Assembly (NCBI RefSeq): GCF_000013085.1
Contig: NC_007643.1
Location: 4,060,501-4,124,500 of the forward strand
Direction of reading: 5' to 3'
DNA from: Rhodospirillum rubrum ATCC 11170
GTDB lineage: Bacteria; Pseudomonadota; Alphaproteobacteria; Rhodospirillales; Rhodospirillaceae
DNA length: 64,000 bases
Position numbers and translations under genes: made by a program. Shown here piece after piece: positions 27,574 to 38,970 of the stretch (position 1 is its first letter; every line of letters begins with the position of its first letter). The notes beneath the pieces were generated by a model that was given only the letters and a program-made list of their open reading frames with translations, did no database searches and was not told the origin of the DNA.

Positions 27574-29124
27574 GTGACCGATCCCACCGCGCCGATCGAT
27601 TTTCCCGCCCTGTCGCCCAAAGCTCCACGCCGGGCCAAGGCCCTGATGATCCAGGGCACCAGTTCCGATGTCGGCAAATCGTTGCTGGTTGCCGGCCTGT
27701 GCCGGGCCTATACGCGCCGAGGGCTGTCCGTGCGCCCGTTCAAGGCGCAGAACATGAGCAACAACGCCGCCGTCGCCGCCGATGGCGATGACGACTCGAC
27801 CACCAAAGGCGAGATCGGCCGGGCCCAGGCCCTGCAGGCCCGCGCCTGCAAGGTGGCGCCGTCGATCCATATGAACCCGGTGCTGCTCAAGCCGCAGACG
27901 CTGATCGGCGCCCAGGTCGTGCTGCGCGGCCGGGTTCTTGGCAATTGTCCGGCACGCCAATACCACCTGATGAAGCCGCAGTTGATGCCGGCGGTGATGG
28001 ACAGCTTCAACCGCACCGCCGCCCTGGCCGATCTGGTGATCGTCGAGGGGGCGGGCAGCAATGCCGAGGTCTATCTGCGGGCCTCGGACATCACCAATAT
28101 GAAGCTGGCCGAGAACGCCGATCTGCCGGTGGTGGTGGTCGGCGACATCGATCGCGGCGGGGCGCTGGCCGCCATCGTCGGCACCCACGCCCTGCTGACC
28201 GAGGACGAGCGGGCGCGGGTGGTCGGTTATATCATCAACAAATTTCGCGGCGATCTGTCGCTGTTCGAACCGGCCTGCGCGGTGATGACCGAGCGCACCG
28301 GCTGGCCGTGGCTGGGCGTGGTGCGCTGGTTTGAAAGCGCCGACCGCCTGCCCGCCGAAGACGCCCTGGCCCTGGAACGCCCGGCCGAGGGGTCGGGCAA
28401 GGGCCTGCGGGTGGCGGTGCCCCAGTTGTCGCGGGTGGCCAATTTCGACGATATCGATCCGTTGGCCGCCGAGCCGGGCGTCGAGGTGCGCTGGATCCGC
28501 CCCGGCCATCCGATTCCGGCGGAAACCGATGTGGTCATCCTGCCCGGCTCGAAGGTGACGCGGGCCGATCTTGACGTGCTGCGCCGCGAGGGCTGGGATA
28601 TCGACATCCTGGCCCATGTCCGCCGGGGCGGCCGGGTGGTCGGGCTGTGCGCCGGCTTCCAGATGCTGGGCAAGGTGGTGCGCGATCCCGAAGGCATCGA
28701 AGGGCCGCCGGGCGAGACGGCCGGGCTGGGCCTGCTCGATATCGAAACGGTGATCGGCGGCGAAAAGCGCCTTGTCGATATCGCCGTGACCGACCAACGC
28801 AGCGGCCAGCCGATCCGCGGCTATGAAATGCACATGGGCCGCACCACCGGCCCCGGGCTTGAGCGCCCGTGGTTCCTGCTCGACGACGGCGCGGGCGGGC
28901 CGGCGCGCCGCGAAGGCGCGGTTTCGGCCGATGGTCTGGTCAGCGGCGCCTATATCCACGGCCTGTTCGGCGGCGACGACTTCCGGAGCCACTGGCTGAC
29001 CGGCCTGGGCGCGGCGGCTTCGGGGCTGGATTTCGAGGCGCGCACCGAAACCGCGCTCGAGGCTTTGGCCGACCATCTGGAGGCCAATCTCGACCTCGAC
29101 GCCCTGCTTGCCTTCGCCCGCTGA
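27574..29124 (+). CDS. cobQ: Cobyric acid synthase, first of two tandem copies
   Basis: Glutamine- and ATP-dependent amidase that amidates side chains b, d, e and g of adenosylcobyrinic acid diamide. 516 aa. The N-terminal P-loop ([17 protein letters not shown]), [22 protein letters not shown] and GDIDRGG (D191-D193) are present. The C-terminal type-I glutamine amidotransferase has [10 protein letters not shown] and the catalytic-His segment YIHGLFG. The usual EGAGSPAE-NLR stretch reads [12 protein letters not shown]. It lies 170 bp after bchE and 12 bp before its paralog, so the two are probably co-transcribed. Confidence 0.9.
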   Translation: MTDPTAPIDFPALSPKAPRRAKALMIQGTSSDVGKSLLVAGLCRAYTRRGLSVRPFKAQNMSNNAAVAADGDDDSTTKGEIGRAQALQARACKVAPSIHMNPVLLKPQTLIGAQVVLRGRVLGNCPARQYHLMKPQLMPAVMDSFNRTAALADLVIVEGAGSNAEVYLRASDITNMKLAENADLPVVVVGDIDRGGALAAIVGTHALLTEDERARVVGYIINKFRGDLSLFEPACAVMTERTGWPWLGVVRWFESADRLPAEDALALERPAEGSGKGLRVAVPQLSRVANFDDIDPLAAEPGVEVRWIRPGHPIPAETDVVILPGSKVTRADLDVLRREGWDIDILAHVRRGGRVVGLCAGFQMLGKVVRDPEGIEGPPGETAGLGLLDIETVIGGEKRLVDIAVTDQRSGQPIRGYEMHMGRTTGPGLERPWFLLDDGAGGPARREGAVSADGLVSGAYIHGLFGGDDFRSHWLTGLGAAASGLDFEARTETALEALADHLEANLDLDALLAFAR

Positions 29125-29136
29125 GCGGAGGGGGCG

Positions 29137-30678
29137 ATGACCGATGATCCGACGATCGCCTTTCAGCGGCTGAAAAACCCCCACCCCCTCCGGGCGCGCG
29201 GCCTGATGCTGCAGGGCACGGCCTCCGATGTCGGCAAGTCGCTGCTGGTCGCCGGGCTGTGCCGGGCCTATACGCGGCGCGGTCTGGTGGTGCGCCCGTT
29301 CAAGGCGCAGAACATGAGCAACAACGCCGCCGTGACCCTTGATGGCGAGCATCCGGGCCAGCGCGGCGAAATCGGCCGGGCCCAGGCCCTGCAGGCCCGC
29401 GCCTGCAAGGCGCCCTGCTCGGTTCACATGAACCCGGTGCTGCTCAAGCCCGAAAGCGACATCGATTGTCAGGTGGTGCTGCGCGGTCAGGTGCTCGGGC
29501 GCTGGTCGGCCAGCGCCTATCAGCGGCTAAAGCCCAAACTGATGCCCGCCGTTCTCGACAGCCTTGAGCGCCTGGGCGCCGAAGCCGATCTGCTGGTGGT
29601 CGAAGGGGCGGGCTGCGGCGCCGAACGCTATCTGCGCGCCCAGGACATCACCAATATGGCGCTGGCCGAGGCCGCCGATTTGGCCGTCTGCATCATCGCC
29701 GACGAGTCGCGCGGCGGGGTGATGGCGGCGCTGCTGGGCATGCACGGCCTGCTCGACCCCAGCGAACGCCAGCGGGTGATCGGCTATATCGTCAATAAAT
29801 TCCGTGGCGATCCCCGGGTTTTCGATCCGGCGGCCGAGGAGATCACCGCGCGCTCGGGCTGGGCCAATCTGGGGCTGGTCGGCTGGTTCGACGCCGCCGG
29901 CCGCCTGCCGGCCGAGGATTCGCTGGCCCTGGCGCGCCCCCGCGCCGCCGGCGCCGGAGCGCTGACGCTCGCCGTTCCCCGGCTGTCGCGCATCGCCAAT
30001 TTCGACGACCTTGATCCGTTGGCCGCCGAACCCGGGGTGCGGGTGATCTGGGTAGCGCCCGGTCAGCCGATCCCGCGCGACGCCGATGTCATCGTGCTTC
30101 CCGGCTCGAAGGCGACGCGCGCCGATCTGGCGATGCTGCGAGCCGAGGGCTGGGATATCGACATCCTGGCCCATGTCCGCCAGGGCGGCCGGGTCGTCGG
30201 GCTGTGCGCCGGCTTCCAGATGCTGGGCCAGGTGGTGCGTGATCCCCAAGGCATCGAAGGACCGGCCGGCGAGAGCGCCGGGCTGGGCCTGCTCGATATC
30301 GAAACGGTGATCGGCGGCGAAAAGCGGCTGGTCGATCTGGCGGTGACCGAGCGCCGGAGCGGCTGCGCCCTGACCGGCTACGAGATGCACATGGGCACCA
30401 CCCGGGGCCCCGGTCTCGCCCGCCCCTGGCTGGTCTTCGACGATCACGGCGCCCCGCGCCCCCAGGGGGCGTGTTCGGCCGATGGGCGGGTGATGGGCGC
30501 CTATGTCCACGGGATTTTCGCCGCCGACGGCTTTCGCGCCCATTGGCTGGGTCAGGTCGGCGCCCCCCCCTCGTCGCTGCTGTTTGAAGACCGCATCGAA
30601 GGGGCGCTCGACGCCCTGGCCGACCACTGCGAGGCCGCTCTCGACCTTGATCGCCTGTGGGAGCTGGCCCGCCGATGA
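29137..30678 (+). CDS. cobQ: Cobyric acid synthase paralog, second tandem copy
   Basis: 513 aa and clearly homologous to the upstream gene throughout, with long identical runs such as [19 protein letters not shown] and [13 protein letters not shown]. The P-loop ([17 protein letters not shown]), amidotransferase Cys ([10 protein letters not shown]) and His (YVHGIFA) are intact. The DIDRGG motif reads DESRGG (D189-E190-S191), and EGAGSPAE reads [12 protein letters not shown]. It should still hydrolyse glutamine; altered substrate or regiochemistry is a hypothesis. GCGGAGG provides its own ribosome site. The pair looks like an old tandem duplication. Confidence 0.85.
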   Translation: MTDDPTIAFQRLKNPHPLRARGLMLQGTASDVGKSLLVAGLCRAYTRRGLVVRPFKAQNMSNNAAVTLDGEHPGQRGEIGRAQALQARACKAPCSVHMNPVLLKPESDIDCQVVLRGQVLGRWSASAYQRLKPKLMPAVLDSLERLGAEADLLVVEGAGCGAERYLRAQDITNMALAEAADLAVCIIADESRGGVMAALLGMHGLLDPSERQRVIGYIVNKFRGDPRVFDPAAEEITARSGWANLGLVGWFDAAGRLPAEDSLALARPRAAGAGALTLAVPRLSRIANFDDLDPLAAEPGVRVIWVAPGQPIPRDADVIVLPGSKATRADLAMLRAEGWDIDILAHVRQGGRVVGLCAGFQMLGQVVRDPQGIEGPAGESAGLGLLDIETVIGGEKRLVDLAVTERRSGCALTGYEMHMGTTRGPGLARPWLVFDDHGAPRPQGACSADGRVMGAYVHGIFAADGFRAHWLGQVGAPPSSLLFEDRIEGALDALADHCEAALDLDRLWELARR

Positions 30679-30742
30679 ACCACGCACAGGTTTCTCCCCC
30701 CTCTCTTCGACGTGCCCCGTCTCAGCAAAGGATCCCTGCGCA

Positions 30743-31645
30743 ATGATATTTCCCAACGCGAGCCAGTCGGGCTCCTTCCTGATCGGCGGCGACCTGCCGG
30801 TCAATCGCCTTGGCTTCGGCGCGATGCGGGTCACCGGCCCCGGCGTCTGGGGCGCCGGCCCCCAGCCGGTCGAAGCCCTGAAGACCTTGAAGATGCTGCC
30901 CGAGGTGGGCGTCACCTTGATCGACACCGCCGATTCCTATGGCCCGGGCATTTCCGAGGCGATGATCGCCGAGGCGCTGTACCCCTATGAGGGCGCCAAT
31001 GCCGACCTCGTCATCGCCACCAAGGGCGGGCTGGTGCGCCCGGCTCCCGATGTCTGGATCCCGCTTGGCCGCCCCGAATACCTGCGCCAGCAGGCCCAGG
31101 TCAGCCGGCGCACCCTGAAGGTCGAAAAGATCGGCCTGTGGCAGTTGCACCGTATCGATCCCAAGGTGCCGCGCGATGAGCAGTTCGACGCCATCAAATC
31201 CCTGATCGACGACGGCATCATCGCCCATGCCGGATTGAGCGAAGTCACCATCGCCGACATCGAAGAGGCTTCGGATTACTTCCCGGTGGCCACCGTGCAG
31301 AACCGCTACAACATGCTTGATCGCGCCAGCGAGCCGGTTCTGGAGTATTGCGAGGCCAAGGGCATCGGCTTCATTCCGTGGTCGCCGCTGGGGGCGGGCG
31401 GGCTGTTCGACGCCGGATCGGAGCTGGCCGTGCTGGCCAAGCGCTGGAGCATCACCCCCGGCCAGATCGCGCTCGCCTGGTTGCTCAAGCGCAGCCCGGT
31501 AATCCTGCCGATCCCCGGCACCTCGAAGCGCGCCCATCTGCAAGAAAACATCGCCGCCGCCGCCATCGTGCTCACCGACGACGATTTCTCCGCCTTCGAC
31601 CAACTGGCCCGCGATTACGCCCGCAAGATCGCCCAGACCGCCTGA
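30743..31645 (+). CDS. Aldo/keto reductase
   Basis: NAD(P)H-dependent oxidoreductase of the (beta/alpha)8 AKR family, 300 aa. The catalytic tetrad is visible: D61 and Y66 in [10 protein letters not shown]94 in IATKGG and H136 in LWQLHRID. The C-terminal cofactor motif [15 protein letters not shown] is present. Substrate is unknown. Its last 22 bp lie inside a 24-bp sequence repeated exactly 580 bp downstream, beyond a ccdA-ccdB insert; the terminator that probably belonged to it lies after the second copy. Confidence 0.92.
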   Translation: MIFPNASQSGSFLIGGDLPVNRLGFGAMRVTGPGVWGAGPQPVEALKTLKMLPEVGVTLIDTADSYGPGISEAMIAEALYPYEGANADLVIATKGGLVRPAPDVWIPLGRPEYLRQQAQVSRRTLKVEKIGLWQLHRIDPKVPRDEQFDAIKSLIDDGIIAHAGLSEVTIADIEEASDYFPVATVQNRYNMLDRASEPVLEYCEAKGIGFIPWSPLGAGGLFDAGSELAVLAKRWSITPGQIALAWLLKRSPVILPIPGTSKRAHLQENIAAAAIVLTDDDFSAFDQLARDYARKIAQTA

Positions 31646-31647
31646 TC
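31624..31647 (+). repeat. 24-bp direct repeat, copy 1 (3' end of aldo/keto reductase)
   Basis: CAAGATCGCCC...CCTGATC, identical over 24 bp to the copy at 32204. It encodes the last residues (KIAQTA) and stop of the reductase. Flanking bases differ on both sides. Confidence 0.9.
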
Positions 31648-31659
31648 AACGCCAATCGT

Positions 31660-31693
31660 GTTAAAGGGGGCCCGCTTGCACGCCCCCTTTAAC
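31660..31693. terminator. Bidirectional hairpin at the reductase/ccdB junction
   Basis: Perfect 12-bp arms GTTAAAGGGGGC and GCCCCCTTTAAC with a 10-nt loop. On the plus strand it ends CCCCCTTTAAC and on the minus strand the same, so it can terminate both converging transcripts. The ccdB stub stops inside its stem. Confidence 0.65.
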
Positions 31694-31826
31694 GCAAAGG
31701 TTTGATCCAGGCCAGGGGCAGCAGAGGAACGACGACCCGCGTGTTGAGATGACGCAGCAGATCGGCCTGGATATTGAGAAGGCCGCCCATACCATCGGGA
31801 TTGGCGTAAACATCGAAGCGGGCCAT
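31689..31826 (-). pseudogene. ccdB: Truncated CcdB-type toxin (45 codons)
   Basis: Begins MARFDVYANPDGMG and continues LLNIQADLLRHLNTRVVVPLLPL, a clear CcdB N-terminus, then ends AWIKPLR and stop. Full CcdB is about 100 aa; the C-terminal half, which holds the gyrase-contacting helix, is absent. The start overlaps the ccdA stop (TGATG), preserving the native operon coupling. Loss of toxicity is inferred. Confidence 0.8.
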
Positions 31827-32074
31827 CAGAACCGCTGATATTTGGCCAAAGGCAAACCATGCTCTTCGACGAAAGCATTGGAACTGGCCAGGGCCGTCCG
31901 GTTTTCCGCCAGCCAGAGGTCCGCGCGACGCTCGGCGATCGCCAAAACAAGCACTTTCTCGGCCGCCCGCGAGATATTCACCTCAAGCGCGCGCGCTTCA
32001 GCCAGGATCGGGGCGCTGATCGAAACATTGGTGGCCCGACGCGGTCCGCCGATGATGGACGGGCGATGTCCCAT
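31826..32074 (-). CDS. ccdA: CcdA-type antitoxin
   Basis: About 82 aa. The DNA-binding N-terminus (RRATNVSISAPILAEARALEVNISRAAEKVL) and C-terminal toxin-binding tail (WLAENRTALASSNAFVEEHGLPLAKYQRF) are textbook CcdA and appear complete. AAAGGA lies 8 bp before the chosen ATG; in-frame starts at 32080 and 32131 exist. Upstream, CCATAAGAATGCCTATGG is an imperfect palindrome that could be its operator. The partner toxin is truncated. Confidence 0.85.
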   Translation of the reverse strand: MGHRPSIIGGPRRATNVSISAPILAEARALEVNISRAAEKVLVLAIAERRADLWLAENRTALASSNAFVEEHGLPLAKYQRF

Positions 32075-32203
32075 GGGCATCTTCCTTTGACAAGAGCGGC
32101 GAACGGACTCCAGACCGTGCCCATAAGCCAAGCCTTATCCATAAGAATGCCTATGGGTTATGCGCAAATCAAGCGGCGGACTATTTTCGGCCCTTTCTCT
32201 GGC

Positions 32204-32227
32204 CAAGATCGCCCAGACCGCCTGATC
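32204..32227 (+). repeat. 24-bp direct repeat, copy 2
   Basis: Exact second copy of the aldo/keto reductase 3' end, 580 bp from the first and directly before the stem-loop that looks like the original terminator of that gene. It is not in a coding frame of its own. Confidence 0.9.
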
Positions 32228-32236
32228 GAAACGCGA

Positions 32237-32274
32237 CCGGCCCTCGCCTGGGCGGGCGAGAGCCGGTTGGTTTT
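32237..32274 (+). terminator. Intrinsic terminator, probably the original one of the aldo/keto reductase
   Basis: A 12-bp stem (32237-32248 with 32255-32266, one mismatch) followed by TTGGTTTT. It lies 10 bp after the second 24-bp repeat. Confidence 0.65.
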
Positions 32275-32291
32275 ATCAAAAAGGCCGGGGA

Positions 32292-33473
<1,182 letters not shown>

Positions 33474-33534
33474 TCATAAGGAAAAAACGAAAAGTCGGCG
33501 GGGGGTCCGACGGCATCAAAGAAAGGCGGAGAAA

Positions 33535-33563
33535 CGGGGACCGGAGGAAAGCTCCGGTCCCCG
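33535..33563 (-). terminator. Hairpin between dnaK and dnaJ
   Basis: Perfect 12-bp arms with a 5-nt loop, 13 bp after the dnaK stop, followed on the minus strand by TTTCTCC and further T-rich bases. It could be a partial terminator or a stability element lowering dnaJ relative to dnaK. Confidence 0.55.
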
Positions 33564-33575
33564 CCTGATATCCCC

Positions 33576-35495
<1,920 letters not shown>

Positions 35496-35620
35496 TCGTC
35501 ACACTCTCCCATTTGGCAGACCTTCCGCGACCACTTGAGGCATCGCGGTGATCCCCGGAGACCGGTGATTGGAAGGCCCGTAGTCTCACGGTTCGCGCCC
35601 CTCATGGGCACGCCCCGCCT

Positions 35621-35649
35621 ATATAAGGGGCGATGGAAAACCTCGCAAC
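35621..35649 (-). promoter_or_regulatory. Sigma32 (RpoH)-like promoter of dnaK
   Basis: On the minus strand GTTGCG, 16 bp, then CTTATAT. The -10 element fits the alphaproteobacterial RpoH pattern CYTATNT; the -35 element is a moderate match to CTTG. The location ahead of dnaK supports the call. The rest of the 35496-35842 gap holds no evident gene. Confidence 0.55.
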
Positions 35650-35842
35650 GGGGCGATCCCGCCGCGCGATCGGGGATTGACACCAGGGCGAAACAACCGG
35701 GCCGGTCTGGGGCGGGCGGAGAATAGCACTCTCACCCGAGCACTGCCAAGCCACAGCGCACCACCGCCGTGCAGGCTTTTTTCGCTGCCCGGCGCCGGCT
35801 ATAAGATCCCTCAGACGCGATATCGCCCAAGGAGCGCCGCCG

Positions 35843-36094
35843 ATGATCCGTTATAGCCTGGAATGTGCGAACGAGCATGTCGCCGAACAATGGTTCGACA
35901 ACATCGCCGATTACGAGGCCAAGGCCGCCGCCGGCGCCCTGGTCTGCCCGATCTGCGGCGATACCCATGTGGTCAAAAGCCTGATGGCGCCCAGCATCGG
36001 CGCCTCCCGGGCGACCGCCGCCCCGCCGGCCCACGCCCCTTGCAGCGGCGAAGGCTGTGGCGGCGGCCTGTGCCCGGCGATGGCCGGCCTGTAA
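35843..36094 (+). CDS. DUF1178 family zinc-ribbon-like small protein
   Basis: 83 aa. It starts MIRYSLECANEHVAEQWF with CPICGDTHVVKSLMAP, the features I associate with DUF1178, whose two Cys plus upstream Cys/His could bind a metal. It is shorter than the usual ~140-150 aa, and the C-terminus is a Cys/Gly-rich stretch (APCSGEGCGGGLCPAMAGL). Function unknown. Confidence 0.75.
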   Translation: MIRYSLECANEHVAEQWFDNIADYEAKAAAGALVCPICGDTHVVKSLMAPSIGASRATAAPPAHAPCSGEGCGGGLCPAMAGL

Positions 36095-36154
36095 CCCGGG
36101 AATAGGCCCGGCGTCGGGCCTCGCCACCCCGGCGAACGAGACGGGAGAGCCGGG

Positions 36155-37060
36155 ATGATCCTATCGGCGAGTTACCGCTGCGATATTCCGGCTTTCTTCG
36201 GCCCGTGGTTCCTCGCCCGTCTGGCCGAGGGCGAGGTTGTTGTACCCAATCCCTATGGCGGGCGGCCGAGCCGGGTCTCCCTGCGCCCGGGCGATGTCGA
36301 CGGCTTCGTTTTCTGGACGCGCAACGCCCGGCCGTTTCTGCCGGCCCTGGAGCGGGTGGCCGCGCTCGGCATCCCCTTCGTCATCCACTACACGATGACC
36401 GGGTTGCCCGCCGTTCTTGACGGGGCGACGCCGCCGCCGGCCCAGGCTTTGGCGGTGATGGCCCAGATCCGCCGGCGCTATGGCGCCAAGGCGCTGGTCT
36501 GGCGCTATGATCCCATCGTCTTTTCCAGCCTGACTGAAGCCGCTCACCACCGCGCCACCTTCGCCGCCCTCGCCCAAGCCGTGGCCAGGGACGGCTTGGC
36601 CGATGAGGTGGTGATGTCGGTTCTTCAACCCTATCGCAAGGCGGTCCGCCGCCTGGACCGGCTGACCGATCTAAGCTGGCGCGATCCCGCCGAGGAGGAG
36701 AAGCGCGCCCTGCTGACCGAGTTGGCCGCCATCGCCCGCGATCTGCGCCTGCGCCCAAGCCTCTGCGCCCAGCCCGCCCTGCTCGGCCCCGGCCTTGCCG
36801 AGGCCGCCTGTGTCGATGGCGCCCGGCTGTCGGCGGTGGCGGGTCGGGCGATCGCCACCAAGCCGCGTCCCCACCGGGCGTGCTGCGGCTGCGTTCAGTC
36901 GCGCGACATCGGCGGCTACGACAGTTGCGCCCATGGCTGCGTCTATTGCTATGCGGTGGGCAGCCAGGAGCGCGCCCGCCGCGCCGTCGCCAGCCATGCG
37001 CCCTTCCCCTCGCCGCCGCCGGACCCGTTCGATGATCCCAAACGCCCTCCCGGCAGGTGA
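36155..37060 (+). CDS. DUF1848 family protein with C-terminal CxxxCxxC cluster motif
   Basis: 301 aa. It starts MILSASYRCDIPAFFGPWF and contains VDGFVFWTRNARPF, both typical of DUF1848. The C-terminal segment CCGCVQSRDIGGYDSC, with SCAHGCVYCYA following, contains C-x3-C-x2-C of the type that binds a 4Fe-4S cluster in radical SAM enzymes, but here near the end of the protein. Enzymatic role is unknown; similarity to spore-photoproduct-lyase-type proteins is a possibility. Confidence 0.75.
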   Translation: MILSASYRCDIPAFFGPWFLARLAEGEVVVPNPYGGRPSRVSLRPGDVDGFVFWTRNARPFLPALERVAALGIPFVIHYTMTGLPAVLDGATPPPAQALAVMAQIRRRYGAKALVWRYDPIVFSSLTEAAHHRATFAALAQAVARDGLADEVVMSVLQPYRKAVRRLDRLTDLSWRDPAEEEKRALLTELAAIARDLRLRPSLCAQPALLGPGLAEAACVDGARLSAVAGRAIATKPRPHRACCGCVQSRDIGGYDSCAHGCVYCYAVGSQERARRAVASHAPFPSPPPDPFDDPKRPPGR

Positions 37061-37070
37061 AAACCCCGCC

Positions 37071-37092
37071 AAACCGACCTGTGGTTTTTTTT
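37071..37092 (+). terminator. Weak intrinsic terminator after DUF1848 gene
   Basis: AAACC, a 7-nt loop, GGTTT and then a run of T to 37092. The stem is only 5 bp but the U-tract is strong. Confidence 0.5.
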
Positions 37093-37165
37093 GGGCAACC
37101 CACATGAACAGACACAAACATTCATCAACACACAAAAACGAGTTATAAAACCGCTCAAACCCGCA

Positions 37166-37195
37166 TTGATTCCGCTGAGGGGCATGCCATATTAA
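37166..37195 (+). promoter_or_regulatory. Candidate promoter of the BI-1 family gene
   Basis: TTGATT, 17 bp, ATATTA (or 18 bp to TATTAA), about 90 bp before the start codon in an AT-richer patch. Confidence 0.4.
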
Positions 37196-37285
37196 GCTGA
37201 CAGTTCGCCCGCCATCGCCCCATCGCCGATGGCACCCGCGACAAGACCGCAGACGATGGAAAAATAGACGGTGGATGAGGGAATT

Positions 37286-38038
37286 ATGGTCTACGACGTC
37301 AGACGTGAGCATCTGTCACGCGGCCAGGCCGGGGTCGCGACGGACGCCCAGGTGGATGCCGGCCTTCGTACTTACATGCTGCGTGTGTACAACTACCTGG
37401 CATCGGGGCTCGCCTTGTCGGGCGTCATCGCCATGTCGGTGGTCTACACGCCGCTCAGCGCCGCCTTTTATCAGGTCTCGCCCGAAGGGCAGCTGATGGG
37501 CCTGAACATGCTGGGCATGATCGCGGTCTTCGCGCCGCTCGGCCTGCTGTTCCTGGCGATGTTCGCCGCTCAGAAAATGAGCGCCGCGGCCTCGCAGATG
37601 TTCTATTGGGCCTTCGTCGCCCTGCAGGGCGTCAGCCTGTCGACCCTTCTGCTGGTTTACACCGGCGAAAGCATCGTGCGGGTGTTCTTCATCACCGCCG
37701 GTACCTTCGCCGCGCTCAGCCTTTATGGCTATACGACCAAGCGCGACCTTGCCGGCTTTGGCAAGTTCCTGTTCATGGGGTTGATCGGCATGCTTCTGGC
37801 TGCCGTGGTCAATATCTTCCTGGGCAGCAGCATGCTGCAGTTCGTGGTTTCCGCGGTTGGCGTTCTGGTGTTCTCGGGGTTGATCGCCTATGACACCCAG
37901 GCCATCAAGGAGCGTTATTACGACGGTCTTGGCCGCGACAGCGAAACCAAGATGGCGGTGTTCAGCGCTCTCGCCCTCTATCTGAACTTCATCAACCTGT
38001 TGCAGTTCCTGCTCTACTTCCTGGGTAACCGCGAGTAG
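37286..38038 (+). CDS. Bax inhibitor-1 / YccA family membrane protein
   Basis: 250 aa with seven hydrophobic segments after a ~30-residue cytoplasmic head. The C-terminal half has LYGYTTKRDLAGFGKFLFMGLIGML and GLIAYDTQAIKERY, hallmarks of the BI-1/YccA (TMBIM) family; the aspartates there form the pH-sensing pair in characterised members that leak calcium. GAGGGA precedes the chosen ATG; an upstream GTG adds five residues. It is flanked by its own promoter candidate and a strong terminator, so it is probably monocistronic. Confidence 0.93.
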   Translation: MVYDVRREHLSRGQAGVATDAQVDAGLRTYMLRVYNYLASGLALSGVIAMSVVYTPLSAAFYQVSPEGQLMGLNMLGMIAVFAPLGLLFLAMFAAQKMSAAASQMFYWAFVALQGVSLSTLLLVYTGESIVRVFFITAGTFAALSLYGYTTKRDLAGFGKFLFMGLIGMLLAAVVNIFLGSSMLQFVVSAVGVLVFSGLIAYDTQAIKERYYDGLGRDSETKMAVFSALALYLNFINLLQFLLYFLGNRE

Positions 38039-38067
38039 TCGGATCGGCGACCACCTTTCAAGGATCA

Positions 38068-38097
38068 GGCCCGGGACCCTCCCGGGCCTTTTTCTTT
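38068..38097 (+). terminator. Strong intrinsic terminator after the BI-1 family gene
   Basis: Perfect 9-bp arms GGCCCGGGA and TCCCGGGCC around CCC, followed by TTTTTCTTT. Confidence 0.9.
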
Positions 38098-38108
38098 GGT
38101 CGCTTGGC

Positions 38109-38819
38109 TCACCGGCCGCGCAGATAGGCGACCGCCTGATTGAGCTGGCTCATCCGCGCGTGGCTTCCCAGGTCGCTGTCGGGGTGGTGGATGGTGGCGA
38201 GCAGGCGGAAGCGGGCGGTCACCTCCGCCGGATCGGGGGTGGTCCCCGGCGGAAACCCCAGCACGAACAAGGCATCGAGCCGACTGCCGACGCCGCCGGG
38301 CAACGGTTCGGTCACCAGAACATCGATCGCCGCCCGCAGCCGGGCGATCTCCTCGCGCGCCTGGGTCAAGGGCCGCTCGTCCCTGGCCCGCGCCGCCGCC
38401 AGCATCACTCCCAAGCGGTCGCGCTCGACGGCGACGGCTTCGGCCACCCGCGCCGCCAGCTCCGTCTTGTCATCGACACGAACCTTCAGCCGCCCCTCGT
38501 CCATGGCCAAAGCCATGGCCAGGGCCTTGCGCAGGATGCGCCAGTCGACACCGGGGGCCATCCTGACCTGCAGGCGAGGCTTGCGCCGCCACGGCCGGCC
38601 CGCCGAGGGACCCGATTTCAAGATCACCTCTTCCCGGTCGCCGGGCGGGGCGTCGCCGGGATCGGCAAAGCCGGCGATATCGTCCGGGGCGACCACCAGC
38701 ATCACCGAGCGGGCGAGGTCGCCGACATTGACCCGCCGCCGCAGGGCGAGGGCCAGGACCGCGTCGCGAAAGACGCTGGCGCAGGGGATCGTATAGGACT
38801 GCTTGAGCTCGGCCACCAT
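38109..38819 (-). CDS. Protein with a C-terminal J-like domain
   Basis: About 236 aa. The C-terminal ~55 residues (LFVLGFPPGTTPDPAEVTARFRLLATIHHPDSDLGS.. then NQAVAYLRGR) look like a compact J domain with the HPD tripeptide in IHHPD. The first ~170 residues are basic and charged, with a helical region rich in Arg/Ala/Glu; no known fold was recognised there. It could recruit DnaK to a specific client. It is convergent with the BI-1 gene across the terminator. Confidence 0.65.
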   Translation of the reverse strand: MVAELKQSYTIPCASVFRDAVLALALRRRVNVGDLARSVMLVVAPDDIAGFADPGDAPPGDREEVILKSGPSAGRPWRRKPRLQVRMAPGVDWRILRKALAMALAMDEGRLKVRVDDKTELAARVAEAVAVERDRLGVMLAAARARDERPLTQAREEIARLRAAIDVLVTEPLPGGVGSRLDALFVLGFPPGTTPDPAEVTARFRLLATIHHPDSDLGSHARMSQLNQAVAYLRGR

Positions 38820-38970
38820 GATCCCCCACGCCCCCTTCCGACGCTTCTCCCCGCGCTGTCCCACCCCGCCAAGGACCGCCGCCCCACCTTCATGTGAAGT
38901 TAGGCGTGGAGGGGGGCGGAACGGCGCCTGTTCGCTTTAACTGCGCGTGTAGCCAAAAGTCGAGACGACG

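Larger units (their letters stand above)
31648..32227. mobile_element. Putative 580-bp inserted cassette carrying ccdA and a ccdB stub
   Basis: The stretch between the two 24-bp repeats plus one repeat copy. Its content is ccdA, a truncated ccdB, a strong hairpin next to the left repeat and a short promoter region, all on the minus strand. The arrangement matches site-specific or homology-mediated insertion at a gene 3' end that regenerates the gene and leaves a duplicate. No integrase or transposase is encoded. Calling it mobile is inference from the repeats and the cargo type. Confidence 0.5.

Noticed and set aside
35728-35752. CIRCE (HrcA) operator near dnaK
   Set aside because: TAGCACTC is present but the second half reads GAGCACT rather than GAGTGCTAA, and the spacing is 6 instead of 9; not an inverted repeat.
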